Assembly (NCBI GenBank): GCA_024364735.1 | Contig: JAGFNQ010001609.1 | Location: 1 to 64,000, forward strand | Direction: 5' to 3' | DNA length: 64,000 bases | From: Boesenbergia rotunda | Lineage: Eukaryota; Streptophyta; Magnoliopsida; Zingiberales; Zingiberaceae | In this document: positions 1 through 10,163 of the stretch, piece by piece | How positions within the stretch are numbered: position 1 is the stretch's first letter | How the letters are laid out: each line of letters starts with the position of its first letter | Notes under the pieces: model-generated | What the model saw: only the letters and a program-made list of their open reading frames with translations | The model's database searches: none | What the model was told of the DNA's origin: nothing | Translations under genes and position numbers: made by a program

Positions 1-39
1 TTTCGCAAAACAATTATATGATTATGTCGAACACTAACC

Positions 40-52
40 GGCTCTGATACCA
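40..52 (-). other. Primer binding site of CopF2
   Basis: Read on the minus strand this is TGGTATCAGAGCC, complementary to the 3' end of initiator tRNA-Met, the usual Ty1/copia primer. It lies one base inside the LTR and fixes the element as minus strand with its 5' LTR to the right. Confidence 0.9.
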
Positions 53-53
53 C

Positions 54-2279
54 TGTTGGGACCGGGTGCATATTGACATGGATGCGAGTTCGTAATTTTA
101 AAATTTATTACGTGCAGCGGAATATTTAGCATAAATAATTTTCTAAATTATTTAACCACATATCTAAGCATGCAACCTTATATTGTGTAGACATGATCAT
201 ATATTAAAATTTTGCAAAAAGTAAACTAATTTACTTAATACCTCGCGTAACTCGAAGGAAGGGACGAGATCCAACCGTAAGCGTCCCTTGGAAGTTCTGC
301 CTCTATTCGCGTCCACGTCGAGTTTTCTTCGGGATGACTTCGCAAAGCCACGAGTTTCGTGCTGACAAGAACTACTAGATTCTCCAAAGGCACGACAAGA
401 ATACCAAGAGAGAGATGGGAAGACTAACCACCAAACAAAGAACGGAATCAAGATTCCGGGAGGAAGGAAGGAGTTGCGCCCGCTTCTTCTTCTTCTTCGG
501 CAGCTGCTTGGTGGATGAAGCTCACGGCAACAAAGGGGTCCTCCTTTTAGGGCCGGCGGCACTAGAGGAGGGAGAGGGAGAGGGAGAGAAGGAGAGAGAG
601 AGAGGGCTTATTTCTAGATCTCTTAGATAGATTGATCTCCAAGCCTTGCCTTGGTTTCCTTTATATAGTAGCCTCTCAATCGCCAAGTCTCCTTTTTATG
701 GAATAAATTTTTATAAGAAATTTATCATATAAATTTTTCTATGAATTATTCCATCATGCCAAGTTTTTATTTAATTTATAATAAAAACAACCATGTCTCC
801 CTTTTTATTATGGAATAAATTTTCACAAGAAATTTATTTTATAAATTTTTCTTATGATGGAAAAATGAATTCATAATTGATTTTTTAAAATAAAATAAAT
901 TATTCAAAGATTATTTTAATTTCCATGAAAATAATAAACCAAACTTCGGTTTATAAAAATTTATATATATTATCCATAATTTTATAAAACAAATCACGTT
1001 CGGTTTATTTTATAATTTGAACCAAACAATTTGGTTCTCCCCTTTTAATGTGGCCGGCCAAATAAAGAGGGTGGGGACCCTCTTTGGCCGGCCAAACCCA
1101 AGCCTATACCATACGAATTAACTCATTTAATTCGTCCAATAAGTCTTCAAATGACTTAGCCATTTTATGCTTCCGATGCGTCTCTGAAAAATTCAGATTC
1201 GACTAATCTCTCTTGATCGGAAAATCCAATTTTCAACTCGTTTTAAATCCCTCGGATTACTCGTAGTGCGTGTGACTAAATAGGCTTTCGATTTATGGTG
1301 GCCGTCTATAATTAACCAATTATAGAACGATCATGAGTGGCACTTAGTAGTACATCATGATCCCCAATTAATCGAATGATCAACGGTTGACCTCAGAAAT
1401 TATTCTGAAACCTTTCAGCAGCTATAATGAATCGTACCCCATTCCCTTCACCATCTTATACCCACTTGGTTCAGGACACGGTCTATGTGTCCCAGTCCCC
1501 ACTAGGCTGACTACGTCACACCTAGCCCATGCAATGTTTTTCTCGTCCTACGGATTCTAGTTACTCTCATGTTTCCGAGAGATTCATACTCTGAACATGT
1601 GATGCTCTGGCCAGAGACTTCGAGTAACAATCCGACGATAGGCCTTGGGTATACATCTCCTCGCAAGGAGTGGTGAATCCTTTGTAGGTTGTTCAAACAT
1701 CTTCGGGCACTTCGGCTTATACCCAACCATCCTGGGTCCACACCTCCTTAGAGATGCTTGCTTAAGATGTCAAAGTATAAGTCTCCATGACCAAGATGAC
1801 TTGAACACCGCAAGTCAAAGGAACATCGCACTTAAGCTACAGTAAGAACTTCATTGACATATCTATATGTAGATTCCCATATGAAGTTTTACAGCCAGTC
1901 ACTCCAATGAACTAGTTCACTTAAGTAGCATTCATGTTTATCTCCGGACATCCCAATGTCTCCAGCCAGTGAGAATCAGCTGATTAGAGAACAACCCATG
2001 CTAGTCTCAACAGAATTGATAGTGTCCGTATTTATCAATTCATCGACTAGGGACATTTTCAATACTTCACAATTGCACATGTAGAGATAATCACTAGTTG
2101 TGAATTCATCACAAATTCTCTCATGCTGTGAATTGTATTGCGGGCATTCAGTAAATGAGTTTAAGATCGTAATCAAATACACAAACATGTATACTCAAAT
2201 AGTGAATATTGATTTATTAAAATAAATGATTACATTCATAAGGCGATTGCCTTAGGACACTTCTCTCACATTACTAACA
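54..2279 (-). repeat. CopF2 5' LTR (2226 bp)
   Basis: On the plus strand it starts TGTTGGGACCGGGTGCA and ends CATTACTAACA, giving TG...CA termini. It aligns along its whole length with the CopF LTRs at 53827-56038 and 61565-63795, but with many more differences than those two show to each other, so it is a separate and probably older insertion. It contains a GA-rich microsatellite near 567-610. The short open frames inside are shared by the LTR copies and look like chance. No host gene is seen in this 2.2-kb stretch. Confidence 0.92.
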
Positions 2280-2679
2280 GTGCTTTGATCACTGAACACT
2301 ACTTGAATAGTATAAAGGCTACACGTGTGCAACAACAACAGGCATCAGCCCAGAAGTCCCAAGGAAATCCTCAAAACCAACAAAATTGGAAAGAAATTCA
2401 GGCAAGAGGAAGCAGTGGGACCAGAAGTCTTCTGAGGACAATAAAGGGGGCTCGTCAAGCAAGCAGCTCAAGTATTCCCCTTGCCCAAAATGTGGAAAGA
2501 TGCATCCCAGAGTATGTGGTCAGGGCATGAGTGGATGCCATATTTGCGGAGCAGAAGGACATATGATGAAGGCTTGCCCTAACCGGTCGAGTATTGGCAG
2601 ATGTTATATCTATGGAGTAGTAGGGCACCTGGCCAAGGCTTGTCCTAAAGCAAAGCCGCCTCCACCACAGCTCCTTTAG
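2280..2679 (+). pseudogene. gag: Gyp1 gag, 3' remnant with zinc knuckles
   Basis: End of the Gag (nucleocapsid) reading frame. It opens at the CopF2 boundary with a glutamine-rich stretch in another frame, so there is a frameshift between about 2350 and 2390. A basic region and cysteine motifs follow. CHICGAEGHMMKAC fits CX2CX4HX4C exactly. A second copy, CYIYGVVGHLAKAC, has lost its second cysteine to tyrosine (TGT to TAT, a G-to-A change). A cysteine-rich CPKCGKMHPRVC precedes them. The TAG at 2677-2679 separates this from pol in the same frame, and I read it as decay because the frame continues open on the other side. Confidence 0.8.
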
Positions 2680-5600
2680 TACGGGGGTGGATCAGCCCAG
2701 TTGCACCAGATGCAGTCAGTAATGGAGGGACCCTATTTCAGTCAAGCGAGAATGGAAGCCCCACCAGCCACGACCAATGCCAGAATTTTCACCATCACCA
2801 AGGAAGAGGCGGCAAATTCTCCTACTATGGTCACAAGTCGAATACTCATCTCATCCCAATATGCTGTTGTGTTATTCGATACTGGTGCAACCCATTCCTT
2901 TGTATCCATGTTTTTCTCTAAGAAGCTAGGGATCCCACCAGAAAGATTGAGTCATGAGTTCTTAACAACTTTATCGTCGGGGGAAGTAATGGCCTCTACT
3001 GAGAGGCTAAGGGCAGTACCAATCTGGATTTCCAACCGAGAGCTCTACAGTGACTTGGTAGTCCTTGAGATGAAGGATTACAATGTCATTTTAGGGATGG
3101 ACTTCTTGATCAAGTATAATGCTTCTATAGACTACCACAAGAGAAAAGTCAAGTTCACACCAGAAGTAGAACCTCCATTCGAGTTTATTGGAGACCCAAA
3201 GAGAAAGACAAAAAGGTTCTTATCTACCTTACAAGCTCAGAGAATGTTAGAGAAGGGGTGTTCTGGTTTTCTAGCTCATGTAGTAGATGCAAGTCAAAGA
3301 GAAGGATTAAAGAAAGAGGAAGTGAGGGTAGTCTGTGACTATCCGGAGGTGTTTCCTGAAGAGTTACCAGGACTCCCTCCCAATCGAGAAATTGAATTTG
3401 AAATTGAGTTGGTTCTAGGAACCAACCCAATTTCAAAGGCACCTTATCGCATGGCACTAGCAGAACTGAAAGAGCTGCAAGAACAGTTACAAGAGCTACT
3501 CGACAAGGGTTTCATCCGCCCTAGTCATTTACCTTGGGGAGCTCTTGTGTTGTTCGTCAAGAAGAAAGATGGATCCATGCGAATGTGCATAGATTATCGA
3601 GCCTTGAATAAGGTAACCATCAAGAATAGATATCCCTTGCCAAGGATAGATGATTTATTCGATCAGTTGAAGGGAGCCACGGTGTTCTCCAAAATAGATC
3701 TGTGATTAGGTTACCCTCAACTCAATGTGAAGGAGAGTGATGTGCCAAGGACTTCTTTCAGTACAAGATATGGGCACTACGAGTTTGTGGTCATGCCCTT
3801 TGGAGTGACAAACGCCCCTGCGACGTTTATGGATCTAATGAATCGAGTGTTCATCGATTTTCTTGACAAGTTTGTCATTGTCTTCATTGATGATATCCTA
3901 GTGTATTCAAAGACTCAAGAAGAACATGAAGAACACCTGAAGATAGTGTTGCAGACCTTACATCAGAGGGAGTTGTACACCAAATTCTCAAAGTGTGAGT
4001 TTTGGCTTGACTAGGTGGCCTTTCTAGGCCACATCATTTCCAAAGAAGGCATTATGGTAGACCCAGCCAAGATTGAAGCAGTTAGTAACTGGAGTCGACC
4101 AACGAATGCTAGTGAGATCAGAAGTTTTATGGGTTTAGCAGGGTACTACAGAAGGTTTGTAGGAGACTTTTCAAAGATAGCTTCTCCACTTACAGCCCTT
4201 ACCAGAAAGAATAAGAAGTATGAGTGGACTGAAGACTATGAGCAGAGTTTCCTTGAGTTGAAGAAGAGACTGACAAGCGCTCTTATTCTTACAGTACCCG
4301 AAGGTGATAAGATCTTTGATATATACAGTAATGCATCAAAGCTAGGACTTGGAGCCGTACTTATGCAAGAAGGCAAAGTCATAGCTTATGCTTCCAGGCA
4401 ACTCAAGGATTATGAAAAGAATTACCCCACTCATGATCTGGAGTTGGCAGCTGTAGTCTTCGCTCTAAAAATATGGAGACATTACCTGTATGGAGTGCAG
4501 TGCAAGATTTATACAGATCACCAGAGTCTGAAATATTTCTTCACTCAGAAAGACCTCAATATGAGACAGCGAAGGTGGCTTGAGTTAGTGAAGGATTATG
4601 AATGTGAGATCCTTTACCACCCTGGTAAGGCAAATAAAGTAGCAGATGCACTAAGTAGAAAGACGTGTGTCACTTTGATGTCCTTGTCATCATTATCACC
4701 ACCATTACAGAAGGAAATAGTAGATCATGGAGTTGAGATCATTTATGGGCAGTTAGCTCTATTGACACTAGAGTCAACCTTGCTTGAAGATATACAGAAA
4801 GAGCAAGCTAGGAATTCTGATATCCAAAGGATCAAGCAAGAGATACAAGAAGGAGAAAGCAAAGAGTTTAGAGTATCTGACAGTGGGATACTCTATTATG
4901 GTGACCGTTTATGTGTCCCCAATAGTGAAGAGCTGAGAAAGAAGATTCTTGAAGAAGCCCATAGTACACCCTACTCAATGCACCCTGGTTCCACTAAGAT
5001 GTACCAGGAGTTGAAAAGAAGATTTTGGTGGTCCGGGATGAAAAGGGACATAGCTAAGTATGTCAGCACCTGCCTGACATGTCAGAGAGTTAAAGCAGAA
5101 CACTAGAGACCAGGAGGTGTCCTACAACCCATTCAGATTCCAGAGTGGAAATGGGAAGACATAGCCATGGATTTCATAGTTGGTCCACCAAAGACAACTA
5201 ATGGCTATGACGATATTTGGGTAATAGTAGACAGATTGACCAAGTCTGCCCACTTCTTGGCAATCAAAGTGTCTTATTCGATTGAAAGATTAGCCCAGCT
5301 ATATGTATAGGAAGTGATCCGACTACACGGAGTCCCGAAGACCATTATCTCTGATAGAGATGGTCGTTTCACTTCACACTTTTGGGAGTGCGTACAGGCA
5401 GCGCTAGGCACCAAACTGAAGTTTAGCACAGCTTTCCATTCCCAGACTGATGGACAGACAGAGAGAGTGAATCAAATTCTAGAAGATATGCTCAGAGCTT
5501 GTGTACTAGATTTCAAAGGCAGTTGGTGCAAATATTTATGTTTAGCTGAGTTTGCCTACAACAACAGCTACCAAGCTACTATTGGTATGGCACCCTATGA

Positions 5601-6210
5601 AGCTCTTTACGGTAGGAAGTGTAGATCTCCCCTCTGTTGGTATGAAGGTGGTGAGAAGAAAGAAATGGGGTCTCAGACTGACCTTATAGATGATACTACA
5701 GAAGCTATAAAGAGCATCCGCTAGAGAATAGAAGCTGCTTAGAGTAGGCAGAAGAGTTATGCCGATGTACGTCGTAGACCGTTAGAGTTTGAAGTTGGGG
5801 ATACAGTTTTCCTCAAGGTAGCTCCTATTAAGGGTGTAATGAGATTCGGCAAGAAAGGCAAGCTAAGTCCTCGATACATAGGACCCTACCTAGTGACGAA
5901 AAGAGTTGGCAAAGTAGCTTATGAGTTGGAGCTACCTCCAGAGATGTCAGCAATACACAATGTGTTTCATGTCTCAATGCTAAAGAAGCATATACCAGAT
6001 GCCAACCAAGTGATTGAGCCACAGATGGTACAAGTTCAAGAGGATCTCAGTTATGAAAGTCGACCTATTCAGATAATAGATCGAGCAGATAAGATGCTGA
6101 GGAACAAAGTGGTACCACTAGTAAAAGTCTTATGGCTGAATCAGAAGTATGAAGAGGCAACCTGGGAATCAGAAGATAGCATGAAGCAAAGGTATCCAGA
6201 GTTGTTCTAA
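2680..6210 (+). pseudogene. pol: Gyp1 pol: protease, RT, RNase H, integrase, chromodomain-like tail
   Basis: About 1,170 codons in one reading frame, broken only by stops: TGA at 3703 and TAG at 4012, 5104, 5308, 5722 and 5740. No frameshift is needed. Domains in order: aspartic protease with DTGA at 2878; RT with the LDKGFIRPS and [17 protein letters not shown] segments, and FIDD (usually YxDD) at 3883-3894; RNase H near 4310-4600, where the first catalytic aspartate reads Asn at 4330; integrase with a zinc-binding HHCC segment (4960-5095) and the DRDGRF and QTDGQTERVN core motifs; then the GPYxVTKRVGKVAYELELP-type region and a chromodomain-like end (6020-6210). At least six catalytic or structural breaks make it non-functional. 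Confidence 0.92.
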
Positions 6211-6232
6211 GTTCGAGGATGAACTTTTTATA

Positions 6233-6245
6233 AGGTAGGGAGGAT
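6233..6245 (+). other. Gyp1 polypurine tract
   Basis: Purine-rich AGGTAGGGAGGAT directly before the LTR start, 22 bases after the pol stop. This is the expected site and composition for plus-strand priming. Confidence 0.75.
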
Positions 6246-8417
6246 TGTAACACCCAATAATTTTCATTAATTATTAGGATTTTTTTTAATTTTCTGGCAA
6301 TTTTTCGAAATAAAAATAAAAAGAAAAAGAAAAGGGTCGGGCGGAGGTTTGATCTCGCGACCATGGAGCAAGCCAGTCCTTAAGCGGGCTCGACTAGCCA
6401 GAAGGTTAGGGGTATCAAGCACAAAAAAGGATGGATCAAAATTATGTTATAGGTAAGTAAGTCCGTTTCATGAAGAGATGTTTCAACTTCCACTTAAGTT
6501 GTGTTAAATCCCCTTTTAGGGATTGTGGTCGGCGGAAAACAGAGGGAAAGGGGGCTGCGAAAACAGGGAGAAAACAAGGGTTTTCTTCCTCTTTCTTCTT
6601 CCTCTTGAGTAGAGAACCTAGGGCTTCTTCCCTAGGGCCAAGGAGTGAAGTTCCTCGCAAGGAAGAGGAAAGGAGTCCTACGCTAGGATTTTATATATAC
6701 TCAGTGAGTTTTCTTCAAGCAAAAGGGGGTAAGTAGATCACTCACCTGCAATAGAAGTAGTTTCGTTATGTAGTTTCTCGTTGTAGAACCTTGATTTTGT
6801 GATCTAAGTGCATGCTTTAAAAAACTATTTTAATAGTGTGTTTTAAGTTTCTCAAGAAAACATTTTTCTTATCATAGAACTTGAATTTGAGTGGGTTTTG
6901 AATGTGTGATCTAAGCATGATAAGACCAAGTTCTTGAAAAGTCCCAAAAATGAGTTTTGGGGATAAGGGTACGCAAAATGTTCGATGAAAGTTCAAAGTG
7001 AGAACGATAAAAGTTTTGTAGTGCAAGAATTTATGCAAAAAGAAAGATAGCTTGATAAGTATAAGCATTATGAGTAAGAAAGTATTTTACTTTTGTAAAG
7101 TGACATGTATCGGGCAAATGAGAGGCTCACAGAAAGTTAGAAAGAAGCTCTAATAGGGTGCGTGGCTAGCTACCCCGAAACCTATTAGGGATGCGCGCAT
7201 TGGTACATTGATACCAGGTACAATGTCAAGGCCTAGAAAGTTGATTATTATTTTGAAGTATATGAGTATATGTAAGTGTTTCAATTTTCTTAAGTGCATG
7301 TTTTGTTACGTATGTTAACATGGTTATGTTACAAGCATGTTAAAGAGCAAGTGCAAAGAAGTTAGTGTTTTAAAGTATGAAATGTATATGTATCAAGTCT
7401 CAAAAGAAATCATAAGCATGTTAAGTTTGCAAGTGTTTTGATGCAAGTAAATGTTTTCAAGAATGTTTGAGCATGATAAGTGTATGAAAGTTCCCATGTG
7501 CAAATAGTTTCAAGTGCATGTATTTTTAAACAAGCATCCTTTGAAAAGAGCATGTTTACCATTGATCGTATGGTTTTGTGAGTTAGGATTTACTTACTAA
7601 GCAAACCGCTTATTAGTTGCATTTCCTTCTATTGCAGATAAAGGTAAAGAAAAAGCATAAGCTAAGGAGGCGAACATGACTTGCATTGATGTTCAGTGGC
7701 GGCGGCTGTGGGAGAGATTCTTGGGTTAAGTCTTATAGAAACTGGTGGTTAGTGTTTTGGAGTGGTAGAACGTAATGATCTTGGTTAAACTTTGCATAGA
7801 GACAAAGCTAAGTACAAACTCTAGTATAGATTTCATATGTTTTGATGGTTTATTAAATTCCGCAAAGATCCTAATTGCAAGTAAATGGATTTGTTTTAGG
7901 TTGCTAAGATGTTTATAAAACTAGTATAGAGTATAAATTTGGAGTTATTTATCTATATGCTTTGGAAGGGTATGAATTATGGACCCTTGAAAGGTTTTCT
8001 CAGGTCTGAAACTGCAGCTTTCAGACGTGCCAGTCGACTGTTTCAGATACCAGTCGACTGCCATATAAACAGAACCTTCTGTTCGATGCACCAGTCGACT
8101 GCCAAGAAGCCAGTCGACTGGTGTCACGCACAGAAGTTTCTGTGGATGATACCAGTCGACTGGCCTTCTAGCAGTCGACTGGTGTCATTGAAAAGAAAGT
8201 GTTGTAGGGCAGATGGTTAGTGCTTCAGTTCTACAATTAAGAGGTCTAGGGGTCAAATCTTTGCAAAGCAAATAAAATAAAAGTTATTTTTTTGAAAAAA
8301 AAAAGAAAAAAAAATTCAAAGCAAGTTAAGGGAAGTCAAGTAGTTGTAACCTAAGGCTAAGGATAAGGTAAAGTAAAAGTGGCGTCCGCCTTAAGGTAGA
8401 GAAGTCGGGTCGTCACA
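6246..8417 (+). repeat. Gyp1 3' LTR (2172 bp)
   Basis: Starts TGTAACACCC just after the PPT and ends GGGTCGTCACA where Sir1 sequence begins. A TATA-like tract (TTTTATATATAC) lies near 6690. A segment around 7150-7210 resembles, on the opposite strand, part of the solo LTR near 35750-35810, and both carry a short stretch near one end resembling a GGTTTGATCTC...GACC signature, so they belong to the same broad group. The 3' part holds the CAGTCGACTG array and an A-rich run near 8285-8315. No gene is seen. Confidence 0.88.
8031..8181. repeat. Six copies of the palindrome CAGTCGACTG inside the Gyp1 LTR
   Basis: Perfect 10-bp palindromes begin at 8031, 8051, 8092, 8111, 8153 and 8172. Several extend to CCAGTCGACTGG. 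The same motif dominates the LTRs of Sir2 and NG, which are Ty1/copia. Confidence 0.95.
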
Positions 8418-10158
8418 ATTACTCTATCCTTACTTCTACATAAATGGATCCAAATCAAACATACTTTGTGTAGGAACATAAAGATTTGGACCAGTGGATG
8501 TTGGATAGTGGATGCTCCAGACACATGACTGGGGATAAATTAAGGTTCCCCAAAATCAAGTTCAAAAACTTGGGCTCAGTGGCATTTGGAAACAATACCA
8601 CACTTAAAGTAATTGGGTCAGGAAATATTGAACTAAACTCAGATTTTTTTATTAAAAAGGTGTTATTGGTTGAAAACTTTAAGTTTAATTTACTTAGCAT
8701 TAGCCAATTGTGTGATACTAGTTATATTGTTACATTCACCAATTCTGACTGCCTGATTAAGAATCTATAAGACTCAGACATTACACTTAAGGGTAGTAGG
8801 AAAAATAATGTCTACACAATCAATCTACCCGTAATTCCTAAATGTGTTTTAACTCAACTAGAAGAAACCCAGACTCAATCATCCATTTGACCAAATCTTG
8901 GGTGATCCAACCTTAGGTGTCAAAATGAGGTCGTCTTATAGAAATCTTAGTCAAATTGCCCTAATTTCAAAAATAAAACCTAAGACTATAGAAGAAACCC
9001 TACCTGACCCAGATTGGATCATTGCAATGCATGAAGAACTAGCCCAATTTGAGAGAAACCAAGTCTGGGATTTAGTACCTCAACCTGAGGGTAAGTAAGT
9101 TATAGACACTAAGTGGGTATTTAGGAACAAGCTAAATGATCAAGGGGAGATTGTAAGAAACAAAGCCCGCTTAGTAGCTAAAGGGTTTAGTCAAGTCGAA
9201 GGGCTAGATTATGTTGAAACTTATGCCCCCGTAGCCAGACTTGAATCAATTAGGATGTTACTAGCTTTTGCAACCCATAGAGGTTTTAAACTATACCAAA
9301 TGGATGTCAAGTCTGCCTTTCTTAATGGGTTCACAAAAAAAGTAGTGTATGTAGGGCAGCCCCCAGGATTTGAGGGCTTAGACAATCCTGCGTATGTGTT
9401 CAAACTTAGGAAAGCCCTTTATGGGTTAAAACAAGCACCTAGGGCATAGTACGAAAGACTATCAACCTACTTGATTTCTAAGGGATTTAACCAAGGCCCA
9501 ATTGACTCAACCTTATTTGTTAAAACCTTAGAAAAAGACATATTCATAGCCTAAATCTACGTAGATGACAAAATATTTGGGTCAACAAATTCTAACTTTT
9601 TAAAAGACTTTGTTAAAATTATAGAGAGTGAGTTTGAAATGAGCTTGGTAGGTGAACTAAACTTTTTCTTAGGTTTCCAAATAAAACAAACCAGGGATGG
9701 TAACCATGTTCATCAATCCAAATATGCAAGAGAGTTAATTAAGAAATTCAAAATGGAAAACTCTAAAAGTTTAGGTACTCCCATGGCCACAAATGTCAAA
9801 ATAGACAATGACCCTGAAGGTAAATCAGTTGACTTAAAATTATACAGAAGAATGATAGGTAGTTTATTATACTTAACTGCTAGTAGACCTGATATTCTGT
9901 TTGAAGTAGGAATGTGTGCTAGACACCAAACCAGTGCTAAGGAATCTCACTTAGTAACCCTAAAAAGAATCCTTAGGTACATTAAGGGTACCCTAAATGT
10001 AGGTGTCTGGTATCCTAGAACTTCCAACTTTGAATTATCAAGATACTCTGACTTAGACTATACCGGTTGCAAACTAGATAGAAAGAGTACAAGTGGAAGT
10101 TGTCAATTATAGGACAAAGTCTAGTTAGCTGGTGCAGTAGAAAGCAACACTCTGTAGC
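8418..10158 (+). pseudogene. pol: Sir1 pol 5' part: protease, RT and RNase H start; integrase deleted
   Basis: The protease segment with DSGCSRHMTG starts near 8486 and stays open to 8770. Around 8865 the sequence jumps from the end of the protease/GAG-pre-integrase border to the linker before RT (PRLNHPFDQ). In Sir4 about 1.1 kb lies between these points, so GAG-pre-integrase and integrase are missing. RT follows: [23 protein letters not shown], and a YVDD box near 9560 followed by Lys instead of Ile. In-frame stops occur at 9098, near 9448 (a Trp codon turned to TAG) and near 9553. RNase H begins near 9760 and is split at 10159 by the solo LTR. Dead gene. Confidence 0.88.
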
Positions 10159-10163
10159 CTTAT

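Larger units (their letters stand above)
1..2279 (-). mobile_element. CopF2: Ty1/copia element, 5' end only (leader plus 5' LTR)
   Basis: Minus-strand LTR retrotransposon cut by the window start. Bases 1-53 are the start of its internal leader and 54-2279 its 5' LTR. The same leader/PBS/LTR junction occurs at the right LTR of CopF (61500-61600), so both belong to one family. It interrupts the gag of Gyp1: coding sequence resumes at 2280. The right-hand target duplication would be GTGCT (2280-2284); its partner lies outside the window. Confidence 0.9.
2280..8417 (+). mobile_element. Gyp1: Ty3/gypsy chromovirus (Tekay/Del-like), 5' part missing
   Basis: Plus-strand element with gag remnant, pol in the order protease, RT, RNase H, integrase, chromodomain-like tail, then PPT and 3' LTR. 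Integrase after RNase H shows Ty3/gypsy. The C-terminal chromodomain-like segment and the TGTAACACCC LTR start suggest the Tekay/Del lineage. Its gag is cut by CopF2 and its 5' LTR lies outside the window. It sits in Sir1 just upstream of the protease, with ATTAC (8418-8422) as the right-hand copy of the presumed duplication. All genes are dead. Confidence 0.9.

Noticed and set aside
40..52. tRNA gene fragment
   Set aside because: Only the 13 bases complementary to initiator tRNA-Met are present, next to an LTR, so it is a PBS.
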